A stretch of 64,000 bases of DNA from Geobacteraceae bacterium. Its GTDB lineage: Bacteria > Desulfobacterota > Desulfuromonadia > Geobacterales > Geobacteraceae. The notes under the pieces are model-generated. The model saw nothing but the letters and a program-made list of their open reading frames with translations. It was not told the DNA's origin and searched no databases. Location of the stretch: assembly GCA_023701365.1 (NCBI GenBank), contig JAMPXD010000004.1, forward strand, positions 1 through 64,000, written 5' to 3'. The position numbers and the translations under genes were made by a program. Shown here in pieces: positions 1 to 8,542 of the stretch (position 1 is its first letter; every line of letters starts with the position of its first letter).

Positions 1-1431
1 CAGGGGGAAGGGTTCCACCGCTCCATGAGCGAGCTGATCAAGAGCGAGATCGCGGTGCCGGTCATAGCCGACGAGGAGGTGATCGCGGTGATCTGCCTCA
101 ACTCCCTGAAACCCGCCTGGTTCACCGAGGAGCACAAGCGGATACTCCAGATCATCGGCCGCCTGACCAGCCGGCACATCTCCGACATCCAGCGGATCGA
201 GCGGCTCCAGGGAGAGGTGAACCGCCTGCAGAGCGACGTCAACTACAAGGACCCGCAGGTCTCCTCGTACCGGCTCGGCAACATCATCGGCAACAGCGAC
301 AAGGCGCGGGAGATCGTCGACTTCATCAACACCGTGTCGGCGCCGCTGTTCAACCGGATCGCCCTCTGGAGCAACAACGTCCTCCAGGAGGCGACCATCG
401 GCCTCCCCTCGATCCTGGTGCTGGGACCGACCGGGGCGGGGAAGGAGTTCTTCTTCAACAACCTGTACAACAAGCTGAACGAGATGTACCGGGAAAGGAT
501 CAACCCGCACGGCGAGCTGCCGGTGAAAAAGACCAACATCGCCGCCTACAGCGGGGAGCTGACCTATTCCGAGCTGTTCGGCCACAAGAAGGGGGCGTTC
601 ACCGGTGCCTACAGCGACCGCAAGGGGATACTGGAAGAGGCCGGCGGCGGCATCGTCTTTCTCGACGAGATCGGCGATGCCGACCCGAAGACCCAGGTGC
701 AGCTGCTGCGCTTCCTCGACAACGGCGGCTTTTTCCGGCTGGGGGACAACCAGGAGCGGTTCAGCCGGGTCCTGCTGGTGGCGGCGACCAACAAGAACCT
801 GGCGGAGGAGATCAGCCGGCGCAACTTCAGGGAGGACCTGTATCACCGGCTCTCCGAGCTGTCGGTGCGGGTCCCCTCCCTCAACGAGCGGCGCGAGGAC
901 ATCCCGGACCTGGCCACCCACTTCCTCGGCAAGCTGTACCGGACCTATCGCGGCGACGAACCGCGGGAGGCCGCGCCGCTCCTCACGGAAGAGGCGAAGC
1001 AGGTGCTGGTCGGCCACAACTACAAGGGGAGCATCCGGGAACTGCGGAGCATCCTGCTGCGGGCGCTCTTCTTCCGGAAGGGGAAGACCGTCACCGGCGA
1101 CGATATCCGGCGGGCCATCCGCGACGGCGCCCAGGAATCCCCGCCCCAGGCGGCGACGCTGCTGAGCGAACAGCTGGCGGCGGAGATATTCAACAGGATC
1201 GAGACTGGCATGGATTTCTGGGATGCGGTCTACGAGCCCTATTCGCAGAACAGCATCCCGCGGGACGTGGTCCGGCTCGTGATCGACAAGGGGAGAAGCG
1301 CCGCCGGAGGCGGGATGCCCCAGATCGCCCGGCACCTGAAGGCGGTCAGCGGCGACATTAACGGCGACGAAGAGGAAAGGAAACGGTTCTTCAAATTCAA
1401 GAACTTCCTCTACAAGACGGTGAAGATCTGA
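1..1431 (+). CDS. GAF-domain sigma-54 transcriptional activator (5' end outside window)
   Basis: The reading frame is open from base 1, and the first eight codons continue the GAF-like sequence smoothly, so the true start probably lies upstream. The visible protein is the end of a GAF-type sensor domain, a linker (about residues 55-90 counted from the ATG at 25), then a sigma-54 AAA+ domain. That domain has a Walker A (GPTGAGKE, about 134), an intact GAFTGA loop (about 190), Walker B (VFLDEIGD) and an arginine-finger region (REDLYHRL). No classical Fis helix is obvious at the C terminus. It should remodel RNA polymerase-sigma-54 at unknown promoters. It ends convergent with the small gene that follows. 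Confidence 0.88.
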   Translation, partial: QGEGFHRSMSELIKSEIAVPVIADEEVIAVICLNSLKPAWFTEEHKRILQIIGRLTSRHISDIQRIERLQGEVNRLQSDVNYKDPQVSSYRLGNIIGNSDKAREIVDFINTVSAPLFNRIALWSNNVLQEATIGLPSILVLGPTGAGKEFFFNNLYNKLNEMYRERINPHGELPVKKTNIAAYSGELTYSELFGHKKGAFTGAYSDRKGILEEAGGGIVFLDEIGDADPKTQVQLLRFLDNGGFFRLGDNQERFSRVLLVAATNKNLAEEISRRNFREDLYHRLSELSVRVPSLNERREDIPDLATHFLGKLYRTYRGDEPREAAPLLTEEAKQVLVGHNYKGSIRELRSILLRALFFRKGKTVTGDDIRRAIRDGAQESPPQAATLLSEQLAAEIFNRIETGMDFWDAVYEPYSQNSIPRDVVRLVIDKGRSAAGGGMPQIARHLKAVSGDINGDEEERKRFFKFKNFLYKTVKI

Positions 1432-1435
1432 GGAT

Positions 1436-1639
1436 TCAAAGCAGCCACAGCTGCAACGCCTCCTGCACATGTTCGGGCACCCTGTCAGCCGACAGGGTGG
1501 CTTCCTGGACCTGGACCAGCATGTTGTGGTCCAGGTCGAACGTGGCGAGCCAGAGTCTGGCTTGATATTTAATCAGGTAAACTGCGTATTTCAGCCCGGT
1601 TGACTCGTCCCTGGTTGTCGCTACCAAAGTCCCTTTCAT
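1436..1639 (-). CDS. small conserved-looking protein of unknown function, 67 aa
   Basis: A 67-residue soluble protein preceded by a good ribosome-binding site (GGAGAGGGA directly before the ATG at 1639). It has no signal peptide, membrane segment or motif that I recognise; the composition looks like a small beta-rich domain. It lies tail-to-tail with the sigma-54 activator. The strong Shine-Dalgarno is the main reason to call it real. Confidence 0.5.
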   Translation of the reverse strand: MKGTLVATTRDESTGLKYAVYLIKYQARLWLATFDLDHNMLVQVQEATLSADRVPEHVQEALQLWLL

Positions 1640-1746
1640 TCCCTCTCCAGTTATCGATCTCTAGCGTGCTTCGCCGACGAAGCCCGTCACGCGGTCAAGA
1701 ATACAGTATAGCGTCATATCCTGCCGATGCCAGACACACTGGACAC

Positions 1747-1776
1747 AAAAAAAGCGGCCCACCCTGGTGAAACCGC
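1747..1776 (-). terminator. rho-independent terminator of the PAS kinase gene
   Basis: On the minus strand a GCGG...CCGC hairpin with an inner ACC/GGT pairing is followed by seven T residues (A-run 1747-1753 on the plus strand). It sits just downstream of the kinase stop codon. Confidence 0.7.
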
Positions 1777-1803
1777 CTGCCCTTTCGTGCCCCTTTCTGT
1801 GCC

Positions 1804-2928
1804 TCAGAGGGTGAAATAGAATGCCGCCCCCTGGCCCGGCGCCCCCTCGGCCCAGACCCGGCCGCCGTGGCGCTGGATGATCCGCTGCACGGTGGCGAGG
1901 CCGATGCCGTGCCCGGCGAAGCCCCTCGCTCCCGGCAGGCGCTGGAAGGGGCTGAACAGCCTGTCGGAGTGGGCCATGTCGAAGCCCGGCCCGTTGTCCC
2001 GGACGAAAAAGGCGGGAGAGCCCCCGATCTCCATGGCGCCGAATTCGATGACCGCGGTTTCCTGCCGGCCGGTGTACTTCCAGGCATTGCCGAGCAGGTT
2101 TTCCAGGACGACCCTGAGGAGCTTCGCGTCCCCCTCCCCCTTTATCCCGTCCGCGACGGTAATTGTTACCTCCCGTTGCGGTTCGGTCATCTTCAGCTTG
2201 GCCGCCACTGTCTTTGCCATGCCGGTGAGATCGACCGGCTCCGGGGTCATCGCGCTGCGCGCCAGGTGGGAGAAGTTGAGCATGGTGGTGATCAGCTCGT
2301 CCATGTTCTCGGCCGCCTTGTAGATCTCCCGGACGAAGCCGCTGCCCTGGTCGCCCAGCCGGTCGCCGCACAAATCCAGCAACAATTGGCAGTAACCGTG
2401 AATCCCGGTGAGCGGGGAGCAGAGATCGTGGGATACCGAGAAATTGAACGCCTCCAGCTCCCGGTTGACCGCCTCCAGCTCGGTGGCATGGGAGGCGAGG
2501 TCGGAGTTGAGGAGGGCGATCTCCTCCTCCATCCGCTTGCGCCCGGTGATGTCCTGGATTAACCCTGCCAGGTAGACCGGGCTGCCGTCCGTATCATAGG
2601 ACCAGTTGCCGGAGACCTGCCCCCATACCGTGCTGCCATCCTTGCGGAGGAAGCGTTTTTCGTAAGTATATGAGCTGACCTTCCCGTTTTGGGCCGCCTC
2701 GCGCTGCCCGCGGAAGATATCACGGTCGTCCGGGTGGGTGATCTCCTCCACAGTGAGTTGCAGGAGCTCCTCCTCACCGTAGCCGAGGAAGCGGCAGAAG
2801 GCGGGGTTCACCTCGATCAAGCTCCCGTCCGGGAAGCCGAGCACCATCCCTGCGGAGGTGTTCCGGAAAATCGCCTGATAGCGCTCCTCGACGAGGCGCA
2901 GGGCCAACGTGCCGTCGTTTACGGACAT
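1804..2928 (-). CDS. cytoplasmic PAS sensor histidine kinase
   Basis: A PAS domain (about residues 8-125, ending in the usual DITGRK linker) is followed by a dimerisation/phosphoacceptor helix with SVSHDLCSPL (His in the H-box). The HATPase domain has N and G boxes (NLLGNAWKYTG, RDNGPGFD, GHGIGLA). No transmembrane segment is present, so it probably senses a cytoplasmic signal. A GTG start at 2994 is possible, but the ATG at 2928 is preceded by GGGAGGT and is preferred. No response regulator is adjacent; the partner is unknown. A diguanylate cyclase gene lies upstream on the same strand. Confidence 0.85.
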   Translation of the reverse strand: MSVNDGTLALRLVEERYQAIFRNTSAGMVLGFPDGSLIEVNPAFCRFLGYGEEELLQLTVEEITHPDDRDIFRGQREAAQNGKVSSYTYEKRFLRKDGSTVWGQVSGNWSYDTDGSPVYLAGLIQDITGRKRMEEEIALLNSDLASHATELEAVNRELEAFNFSVSHDLCSPLTGIHGYCQLLLDLCGDRLGDQGSGFVREIYKAAENMDELITTMLNFSHLARSAMTPEPVDLTGMAKTVAAKLKMTEPQREVTITVADGIKGEGDAKLLRVVLENLLGNAWKYTGRQETAVIEFGAMEIGGSPAFFVRDNGPGFDMAHSDRLFSPFQRLPGARGFAGHGIGLATVQRIIQRHGGRVWAEGAPGQGAAFYFTL

Positions 2929-3042
2929 GAATTTGGTTACCTCCCGGAGCGGCTGGGATGTATCGGGGAAATTGTATACGGCATAATAAAACACTTTGCG
3001 GCAGGCCGCAAGTCTGTTAATCGGAAAAGACGGTCACGCCGA

Positions 3043-4266
3043 TTACAGCGTCCGGCGGAGCGGCCGGCCGGTTCGTGCCAGCTTGTCCTGGTACATCCGC
3101 TGGTCAGCCGTCTTCAGGGCCTCAAGAAGCTCCTTGCCGTCCTCGGCTACGGCAATCCCCATGGACAGGTTGATGGAGGTGCTGTGGCTGTAGTTCCAGA
3201 GACGCAGCCCCTCCCTGATGCGGGCCAGCACCGCCTGGACCGTCTGCTCGTCGGTGTCTGGAAGGAGCACGGCGAATTCATCCCCCCCTATTCTCGCCAC
3301 CACATCCCCGCAGCGGAGTGTCTCCCGGAGAAGAACCGCAGCCTGTCGCAGCAGCACATCCCCCGCAACATGCCCCAGTCTGTCGTTGATCGCCTTCAGG
3401 TCATCCACATCGACCATGATGATACTTAACGGGAAATGCCTGCTCCGTTCCAGCTTGACCAGTTCCTGCTCGAAATATGAGCGGTTATGGAGACCGGTCA
3501 GACTGTCATGGGAGCTCATGAATTTGAGTTTTTCCTCGGTCTGCTTCCGCTCGGTGATGTTGCGGACGACCTCGATCCCGGCAATAACCTTCCCCTCGGC
3601 ATCCTTCAAGGGAGATACGGTGATTTCGAAGTGCATCGCGCGCTGGTCGATGGTGTAGCACCTCTCCACGGTGTGAATGCTTCCATCCAGAAAAGAGCCA
3701 ATCATGTAGCAATCCTCGCAGACCGCATCCCGGTTGGCATAAGCCCGATAGCAGTATTCGCCGACATGGTCCCCCATCAGGTCCTTCTGGATCTGATTCT
3801 GGTACCTGATTTTGAAACCGGTATCCTGGATGCTGATGCCGTCGCCAATCGCGGCGATGATTGCCTCTGATTTCGATTTCTCCTCCTCGAGCCTCGCGAT
3901 AGCGGTCTTGAGGGCCTCCTCCGTGCGCCTGCGGTCGGTGATGTCCCGCAGAAAAGCGAGCCGGGAGGTTCCCTCCCCCCAGCCGGTCTCCACCATCCTG
4001 ATTTCCGCGGCCACGGTTTCACCGTCTTCCCGAGCAATGAGGAGTTCTCCATCGGCACCCTCACCCCAGAGGAGCTCACCCGGCTTCCCCAGCAATTCCG
4101 GGGCCGGACGGCCCAGGAGTTTTCCCGCCGCCTGGTTGGCAAACTTGACCACGCCGGCCCCGTCGAGTACGATCACGCCGTTGATGCTTTTATCAACGAT
4201 CTCGGCAAAACGCGACCGGCATGGCGCCTGTTGCTGATCACAATGCATGAAATGATTTTCCGACAT
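3043..4266 (-). CDS. diguanylate cyclase with two PAS domains
   Basis: This 407-residue protein has an N-terminal PAS (about 18-110), a helix, a second PAS (about 125-240) and a C-terminal GGDEF domain with an intact active-site motif (RIGGDEFAV). It should make cyclic di-GMP. The second PAS contains a Cys cluster (CYRAYANRDAVCEDC), seen in related PAS domains of anaerobes and possibly a metal or redox site. No membrane segment is seen. The gene is divergent from the XRE repressor at 4516, and a 14-bp sequence in the shared intergenic region is repeated inside that repressor gene. Confidence 0.9.
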   Translation of the reverse strand: MSENHFMHCDQQQAPCRSRFAEIVDKSINGVIVLDGAGVVKFANQAAGKLLGRPAPELLGKPGELLWGEGADGELLIAREDGETVAAEIRMVETGWGEGTSRLAFLRDITDRRRTEEALKTAIARLEEEKSKSEAIIAAIGDGISIQDTGFKIRYQNQIQKDLMGDHVGEYCYRAYANRDAVCEDCYMIGSFLDGSIHTVERCYTIDQRAMHFEITVSPLKDAEGKVIAGIEVVRNITERKQTEEKLKFMSSHDSLTGLHNRSYFEQELVKLERSRHFPLSIIMVDVDDLKAINDRLGHVAGDVLLRQAAVLLRETLRCGDVVARIGGDEFAVLLPDTDEQTVQAVLARIREGLRLWNYSHSTSINLSMGIAVAEDGKELLEALKTADQRMYQDKLARTGRPLRRTL

Positions 4267-4326
4267 GGTCCGTCATCCAGTGAGACAGATTGTTTTGACT
4301 GTTTCGTCAATGGGGGCCAAGCTGAA

Positions 4327-4340
4327 TATCACTCAGAGAT
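4327..4340. repeat. 14-bp direct repeat, copy 1
   Basis: TATCACTCAGAGAT occurs perfectly here and again at 4531-4544 in the same orientation. This copy lies in the divergent promoter region upstream of the diguanylate cyclase gene. It is a possible operator. Confidence 0.55.
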
Positions 4341-4515
4341 TTTTTGTTGCCAGCATCCCGTCGATATGCTAACCTGCCCCTTGAGCCGGCAATTGCGTTT
4401 TATTAAATATAACTTATCATGTTTTACTGACATTGCAAAGCAGAGAATAAAGGTTATCCCATTTTGGTGGAAGCAATAAATATACCTGGCAATATTTCAC
4501 CCGGAGTAATTTATC

Positions 4516-5166
4516 ATGGTCGCCAATAATTATCACTCAGAGATATCTATTTCCCAGCGGATCAAACAGCACCGGTTGGCGAAGGGCTTGACCCAGAAGG
4601 CATTTGCGGATTCATTGGGGATAGTGCAGGGTTATTTGAGCGGGATAGAACGTGGCAAAAAATTTCCATCGCATACCTTGCTGATGGCGCTCTGCCATGT
4701 CCACGGGGTGAGTGAGGAATGGTTATTTGGCGGAAATGACGCAGAATTTGCGGAGAAGCCCCAGCCGAAAGACAATTTTCCGGCGACTGCAACGGCATTG
4801 ATTCCACTTCTCAAGAGCATCCCGGCTGGCTTTCCGGAGCAGATCAACGAAGAGGCGATATCCGATTACATCTCTCTTCCGGATCTCCCCAAAGGGTGCT
4901 TCGCCATTATCGCGGATGGAGATTTCATGGCGCCGACCATCAGGGACGGGGACCTGGTGATCTTCAGCCCCGGCGGCGCCATCGGCAATCGAAGCATCGT
5001 CCTGATGAACAACAAATGGGGAGAGGTGATCATGCGCCGATACCGGATCAAGGGGAGTGAGGCCTATTTTTCTCCGGAAAACTCGGTGTACGCCCCGTTC
5101 AAGGCCGACACCGACACGAAGATATTCGGCACCGTGATCGACATCTGGAGAAAGGTTAAAATATAA
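4516..5166 (+). CDS. XRE-family repressor with a catalytically dead S24 (LexA/CI-like) domain
   Basis: An N-terminal helix-turn-helix (about residues 10-70; SQRIKQHRLAKGLTQKAFA) is followed by a C-terminal S24 peptidase-type fold (about 125-216). In active LexA/CI proteins the nucleophile lies in a G-[DE]-S-M-x-P motif. Here the residue is Phe137 (GDFMAP), and the general-base Lys is replaced by Arg174. Self-cleavage therefore looks impossible; the domain may serve only for dimerisation or ligand sensing. The ATG is preceded by CGGAG. It is divergent from the diguanylate cyclase gene. It could be a stray phage-type repressor, but no other phage gene is nearby. Confidence 0.85.
   Translation: MVANNYHSEISISQRIKQHRLAKGLTQKAFADSLGIVQGYLSGIERGKKFPSHTLLMALCHVHGVSEEWLFGGNDAEFAEKPQPKDNFPATATALIPLLKSIPAGFPEQINEEAISDYISLPDLPKGCFAIIADGDFMAPTIRDGDLVIFSPGGAIGNRSIVLMNNKWGEVIMRRYRIKGSEAYFSPENSVYAPFKADTDTKIFGTVIDIWRKVKI
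4531..4544. repeat. 14-bp direct repeat, copy 2
   Basis: This is the second perfect copy of TATCACTCAGAGAT, within codons 6-10 of the repressor gene and immediately followed by the palindrome AGATATCT. Confidence 0.55.
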
Positions 5167-5170
5167 CGGG

Positions 5171-5184
5171 TTCGAGGTTCGAGG
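5171..5184. repeat. two tandem TTCGAGG heptamers between convergent stop codons
   Basis: Two copies of the heptamer lie between the stop of the XRE repressor (5164-5166) and the stop of the double receiver protein (5194-5196). It belongs to the class of 7-bp-period repeats also found at 6066, 14536, 16940 and 23517. Confidence 0.6.
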
Positions 5185-5193
5185 TTACTGACT

Positions 5194-5931
5194 TTAAACT
5201 CGCCGCCGCAGGTAGCTGAGGAACTCGTCGCGGGAGAGCTCCTTCTTCCTCACCAGGTGCTCGATCTGGCGGCTCATGGCGGTGCGCTCCCCGTCCTTCA
5301 TCGTGTCCTTCATCATCACGAAAAACGGGATGTTTCTCGTCTGGGGGTAGAGGCGGAACCTCTCCAGCAGCTCGAAGGCGGCCATGTCCGACAGCATGAG
5401 TGAACAGAAAATCAGGTAGTTGCGGCCGGTGGTCGCCAGCGCCATCCCCTCCTTGCCGGTATAGGCGTTTACCACCTCGAAGCCGAGCGATTCAACGGCC
5501 CTGGCAACCGCCTCTTCACCCTTGCGGGAGATGATCAGGACCTGCAGGTCGTAATCCTCCGCATCTTCCGTGAGCCCCAGGACCGTCAGTTTCTCCGCCA
5601 GATAATCGGGATCGACCGGCAGGGTGATGAACCCCGCTGCCGGGAAGACCCCACCCACCTTCCCCTCTTCGCTGAGATGGAGGGGAAGCACGGGGATGTC
5701 GCGGGTGGCGGCGTTCTTCTTGATATCGAGGAGGATCCCCCAGCCGTCGGCGGAGAACGGGGAGAGATCGAGCAGGATGCCGAGAGGCTTCCCTCCGGCC
5801 AGGTCCTTGAGGGATGCCGCTCGAGCCCGGTACCCCCCCTCGGTCAGGTATTGGCAGAGGCTGCCGCACCGTTCCGGCCTGTTACCCAGCCCCATAATCC
5901 ACAGTTCCCGGCCGCTCGTCGGTTCAGTCAT
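5194..5931 (-). CDS. tandem receiver-domain protein
   Basis: Two CheY-like receiver domains (roughly residues 8-115 and 120-245) have no output domain. The first keeps an Asp at the expected acceptor strand (ILLDLS). In the second the acceptor position reads FCSLMLSDM, with Ser where Asp is expected, so it is probably not phosphorylated in the usual way. A GTG at 5958 is possible, but the ATG at 5931 follows GGGGGTGG and is preferred. Such stand-alone receivers often relay or sink phosphate, or act by protein contact. No kinase is adjacent. Confidence 0.75.
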   Translation of the reverse strand: MTEPTSGRELWIMGLGNRPERCGSLCQYLTEGGYRARAASLKDLAGGKPLGILLDLSPFSADGWGILLDIKKNAATRDIPVLPLHLSEEGKVGGVFPAAGFITLPVDPDYLAEKLTVLGLTEDAEDYDLQVLIISRKGEEAVARAVESLGFEVVNAYTGKEGMALATTGRNYLIFCSLMLSDMAAFELLERFRLYPQTRNIPFFVMMKDTMKDGERTAMSRQIEHLVRKKELSRDEFLSYLRRRV

Positions 5932-6065
5932 GTCCACCCCCGGAAAATCACTGTTCACAGCCCTCTTTTCTCATAGATACCACATTTTCGGGACAACGCA
6001 AGGAAACTTTCGGGAATTGCCCCATGACCCGTTGATAATCGGGCCTTTATATGGTAGCGTTCGGT

Positions 6066-6117
6066 CAGGGACCAGGGACCAGGGACCAGGGACCAGGGAC
6101 CAGGGACCAGGGACCAG
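6066..6117. repeat. seven-copy CAGGGAC tandem heptamer repeat
   Basis: Seven perfect copies of CAGGGAC plus a partial CAG lie 28 bp upstream of the DUF362 start codon. It is the longest of the heptameric repeats in this window. Copy number of such a perfect repeat may vary between strains. Confidence 0.9.
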
Positions 6118-6145
6118 TAGTCAGAAGATACAGGAGGGAGCGTAC

Positions 6146-7252
6146 ATGAAGAGCACGGTCTACTTCGCGGACATGCGGACAGGGCGCGAGGAGAACCTGT
6201 TTGCAAAGATCGGCAGGCTCATGCAGAGCTGCGCCATCGGGGAGACCATCGCCGGGGACGACCTGGTGGCGGTCAAGGTCCACTTCGGCGAGCGGGGGAA
6301 CCACACCTTCGTCCGCCCCGTCTTCGTCCGGCGGATCGTCGAGGAGATCAAGAAATGCGGCGGCAAGCCCTTTCTCACCGATTCTTCCACCCTCTACCCG
6401 GGGGAGCGGAAGGAAGGGGTCTCGGCCCTGGTGAACGCCATCGAGAACGGCTTCGCCTATGCCGTGGTCAACGCGCCGCTCATCATGAGCGACGGCCTGC
6501 GGGGCCAGACCGCGGTTGACGTGGAGATCAGCGGGGAATTCCTCCGCAAGGTCTCCATCGGCGCGGAGATCGTCGAGGCCGACGCCCTGGTTGCGGTTTC
6601 CCACTTCAAATGCCATGACCTGACCGGCTTCGGCGGCGCCCTCAAGAACCTCGGGATGGGATGCTCAAGCCGGGCCGGCAAGCTGGTCCAGCACTCCACC
6701 GTGGCGCCGGCGGTGGCCCAGGAGTTCTGCGATGCCTGCGCCCTCTGCCTGAAGGCCTGCATCCACGACGCCATCGCCATCATCGAGGGGAAGGCCCGGA
6801 TCGACCCGGCCAACTGCGTCGGCTGCGGCCGCTGCATCACCATCTGCCAGAAGAAGGCGATCGCCATCCAGTGGAACCAGGAGGCGCCGCTGGCGATGAA
6901 GAAGATGTGCGAATACGCCCTCGGCGTGGTCAAGGGGAAGGAGCGGAAGGCCCTCTACCTCAACTTCATCACCCAGGTGTCGCCCGCCTGCGACTGTTAC
7001 GGCCATGCCGACGCCCCGATCGTGAACGACATCGGCATCTGCGCCGCCACCGACCCGGTGGCCATCGACCAGGCGTGCGCCGACCTGGTGAACGCCGCGC
7101 CCGGGAACCCGAACACTGCCCTGCAAAGCGGCTTCGAGCCGGGAGGGGACAAGTTCCGCGGGGTCCATCCGGAGATCGACTGGGAGGTGCAGCTGGAGCA
7201 CGGGGAGCAGATCGGGCTGGGGAGGAGGCGGTACGAGCTGGTGAGGATTTGA
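6146..7252 (+). CDS. DUF362 protein with two [4Fe-4S] ferredoxin motifs
   Basis: This 368-residue protein has a DUF362 domain interrupted by a bacterial ferredoxin insert with two CxxCxxCxxxC motifs (CDACALCLKAC and CVGCGRCITIC, about residues 195-240). The frame is open upstream to 5624, but the ATG at 6146 follows a clear AGGAGG and the upstream part crosses a tandem repeat, so the short form is chosen. DUF362 proteins are common in anaerobes; their reaction is not established. No signal peptide is present, so it is probably a cytoplasmic electron-transfer or Fe-S scaffold protein. Confidence 0.87.
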   Translation: MKSTVYFADMRTGREENLFAKIGRLMQSCAIGETIAGDDLVAVKVHFGERGNHTFVRPVFVRRIVEEIKKCGGKPFLTDSSTLYPGERKEGVSALVNAIENGFAYAVVNAPLIMSDGLRGQTAVDVEISGEFLRKVSIGAEIVEADALVAVSHFKCHDLTGFGGALKNLGMGCSSRAGKLVQHSTVAPAVAQEFCDACALCLKACIHDAIAIIEGKARIDPANCVGCGRCITICQKKAIAIQWNQEAPLAMKKMCEYALGVVKGKERKALYLNFITQVSPACDCYGHADAPIVNDIGICAATDPVAIDQACADLVNAAPGNPNTALQSGFEPGGDKFRGVHPEIDWEVQLEHGEQIGLGRRRYELVRI

Positions 7253-7307
7253 CGACGAGCGGAGCGGATGCATGCTGTTACCTGCTTCACCGTACCCAGA
7301 TATATTC

Positions 7308-7343
7308 TTGATCTCCACCGACCTTATGACTATAATGGTCATA
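7308..7343 (+). promoter_or_regulatory. sigma-70 promoter with overlapping operator for the toxin-antitoxin operon
   Basis: TTGATC (7308-7313), a 17-bp spacer and TATAAT (7331-7336) form a near-consensus promoter. The -10 box is the centre of an inverted repeat TATGAC-N7-GTCATA (7325-7343). Antitoxins of this family usually bind such sites and repress their own operon. Confidence 0.7.
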
Positions 7344-7365
7344 TTAATAGAGTCATGGAGGCCTT

Positions 7366-7659
7366 ATGAAAACCGCCGCCGTTTCCAAACTAAAGGCATC
7401 TCTCAGCGAATACCTGGGAAAGGTTAAAGCAGGCGAGGAGGTGATAGTGACCGACCGGGGGAAACCGGTTGCCCGGATCGTGCCGATCACCAGGGGCGAG
7501 GCGGAGACACCTCCCCACCTCCTGGACTTGGAACGAGCCGGGCTTGTCCGGATCGGCAGCGGAGAGATACCGTCCGAGTTCTGGCAGATGAGAAGGAAAA
7601 AGGACCGTAAAGGGGCCGTCCTTGCCGCGCTCCTTCAAGAAAGGGAGGAAGGGCGATGA
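7366..7659 (+). CDS. Phd/YefM-type antitoxin
   Basis: This 97-residue protein has the typical N-terminal Phd/YefM DNA-binding fold (residues 1-50: SKLKASLSEYLGKVKAGEEVIVTDRGKPVARI) and a charged C-terminal tail that would wrap around the toxin. GAGG precedes the ATG. Its stop overlaps the start of the PIN toxin gene by four bases, so the two are co-translated. It should neutralise the toxin and autoregulate from the palindrome over the -10 box. Confidence 0.9.
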   Translation: MKTAAVSKLKASLSEYLGKVKAGEEVIVTDRGKPVARIVPITRGEAETPPHLLDLERAGLVRIGSGEIPSEFWQMRRKKDRKGAVLAALLQEREEGR

Positions 7660-8087
7660 AATTCTGGGACGCTTCCGCCGTTATCCCTCTTTGCGTCGAC
7701 GAGCTCCATTCCAAGGCCATGCATGAGATCGCGCTGGCTGATGGCTCGCTGGCAGCGTGGTGGGGTACCGTTGTCGAGTGCCGGTCGGCATTCGCGCGCC
7801 TGCGGCGCGAGGGGGTTCTTTCCATTGACGAGGAGGATGAGCTCCGGTCGATGCTCGAGATGCTCTCGTCCGGCTGGACCGAGATCGAGCCGAGCGACGA
7901 GATCCGCGACATTGCCGGACGTCTCCTCCTCAACCACTCCCTCCGTGCTGCCGATTCGCTCCAACTGGCCGCCGCCATCATATGGTCGGCCAAATCGCCA
8001 ACGGGACACCGGTTCGTCTGTCTCGACCAGCGGCTTCGAGAAGCGGCGAGAAAGGAAGGGTTCAAGGTACTGCCTGAGACTATGTAA
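7656..8087 (+). CDS. PIN-domain ribonuclease toxin (VapC-like)
   Basis: This 143-residue PIN domain has the acidic metal-binding residues in order: Asp5 (WDAS), Glu41, Asp100 (AADSLQLA) and Asp124. Family members are Mg2+-dependent RNases that cut tRNA or rRNA when released from the antitoxin. It overlaps the antitoxin gene by ATGA. The length is normal and the active site intact, so the module looks functional. Confidence 0.9.
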   Translation: MKFWDASAVIPLCVDELHSKAMHEIALADGSLAAWWGTVVECRSAFARLRREGVLSIDEEDELRSMLEMLSSGWTEIEPSDEIRDIAGRLLLNHSLRAADSLQLAAAIIWSAKSPTGHRFVCLDQRLREAARKEGFKVLPETM

Positions 8088-8542
8088 AGAGCGGAGTTCT
8101 TAGCCGGTGGTTCGGTATGTCGCAAGTGCCGGCTTTTGTTACAATTTAGACTGGTTATGCAACTCAAGACAACAAATCAACTACGTTAGCCTTCTATCTG
8201 CGTTCATCTGTGTGCATCCGTGGTTAAATGCTTTATTCAGGATAAATCAAAAGCCCGCATCTGCGGGCTTTTTTAGTGAAGCAAACGAATACCTGCGCCT
8301 GCTTGTCAATGGCGGCACGGTAAGGGAAAATGACGAGAGCAGGCCATCTTGCGCAGAATAGTCAACAAAACAGCTGCGTTGCCGTTCCCGTTGCCGTTCA
8401 ATAGATAAATAGACAAGAGCGTCCCGCTTTCCTCCACGTATGGGCGAGATTCAAGAGAATCGGGGATTAGTTCCGAACTGTCCCCTCGGCGATGCCTTGC
8501 CAACACGCTTCAGCCGACCCTCGCCGTCTGTTTTGTGGCTCT
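8088..8542. other. intergenic region without a convincing gene
   Basis: The region contains a short stretch resembling the dispersed ATCTGTGTGCATCCGTGG-type repeat (about 8200-8225), a strong terminator (8251-8274) and a hexameric GCGTTG/CCGTTC run (8376-8399). Open frames here have no ribosome-binding site or recognisable product. Confidence 0.5.
8251..8274 (+). terminator. rho-independent terminator
   Basis: A 9-bp perfect stem AAGCCCGCA / TGCGGGCTT with a 2-nt loop (8251-8270) runs into a T-run to 8274. It probably ends the toxin-antitoxin transcript. Confidence 0.85.

Noticed and set aside
4231-4479. 82-codon open frame overlapping the start of the diguanylate cyclase gene
   Set aside because: It lies antisense to the real start region, has no ribosome-binding site and an unnatural composition.
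6066-6117. CRISPR-like array
   Set aside because: The seven-base units have no spacers; it is a simple tandem repeat.
5624-6145. N-terminal extension of the DUF362 frame
   Set aside because: It runs antisense through the receiver gene and the heptamer repeat; the ATG at 6146 has a perfect ribosome-binding site.
8107-8361. 84-codon frame after the PIN toxin gene
   Set aside because: It crosses a strong terminator and a dispersed repeat and resembles no protein.
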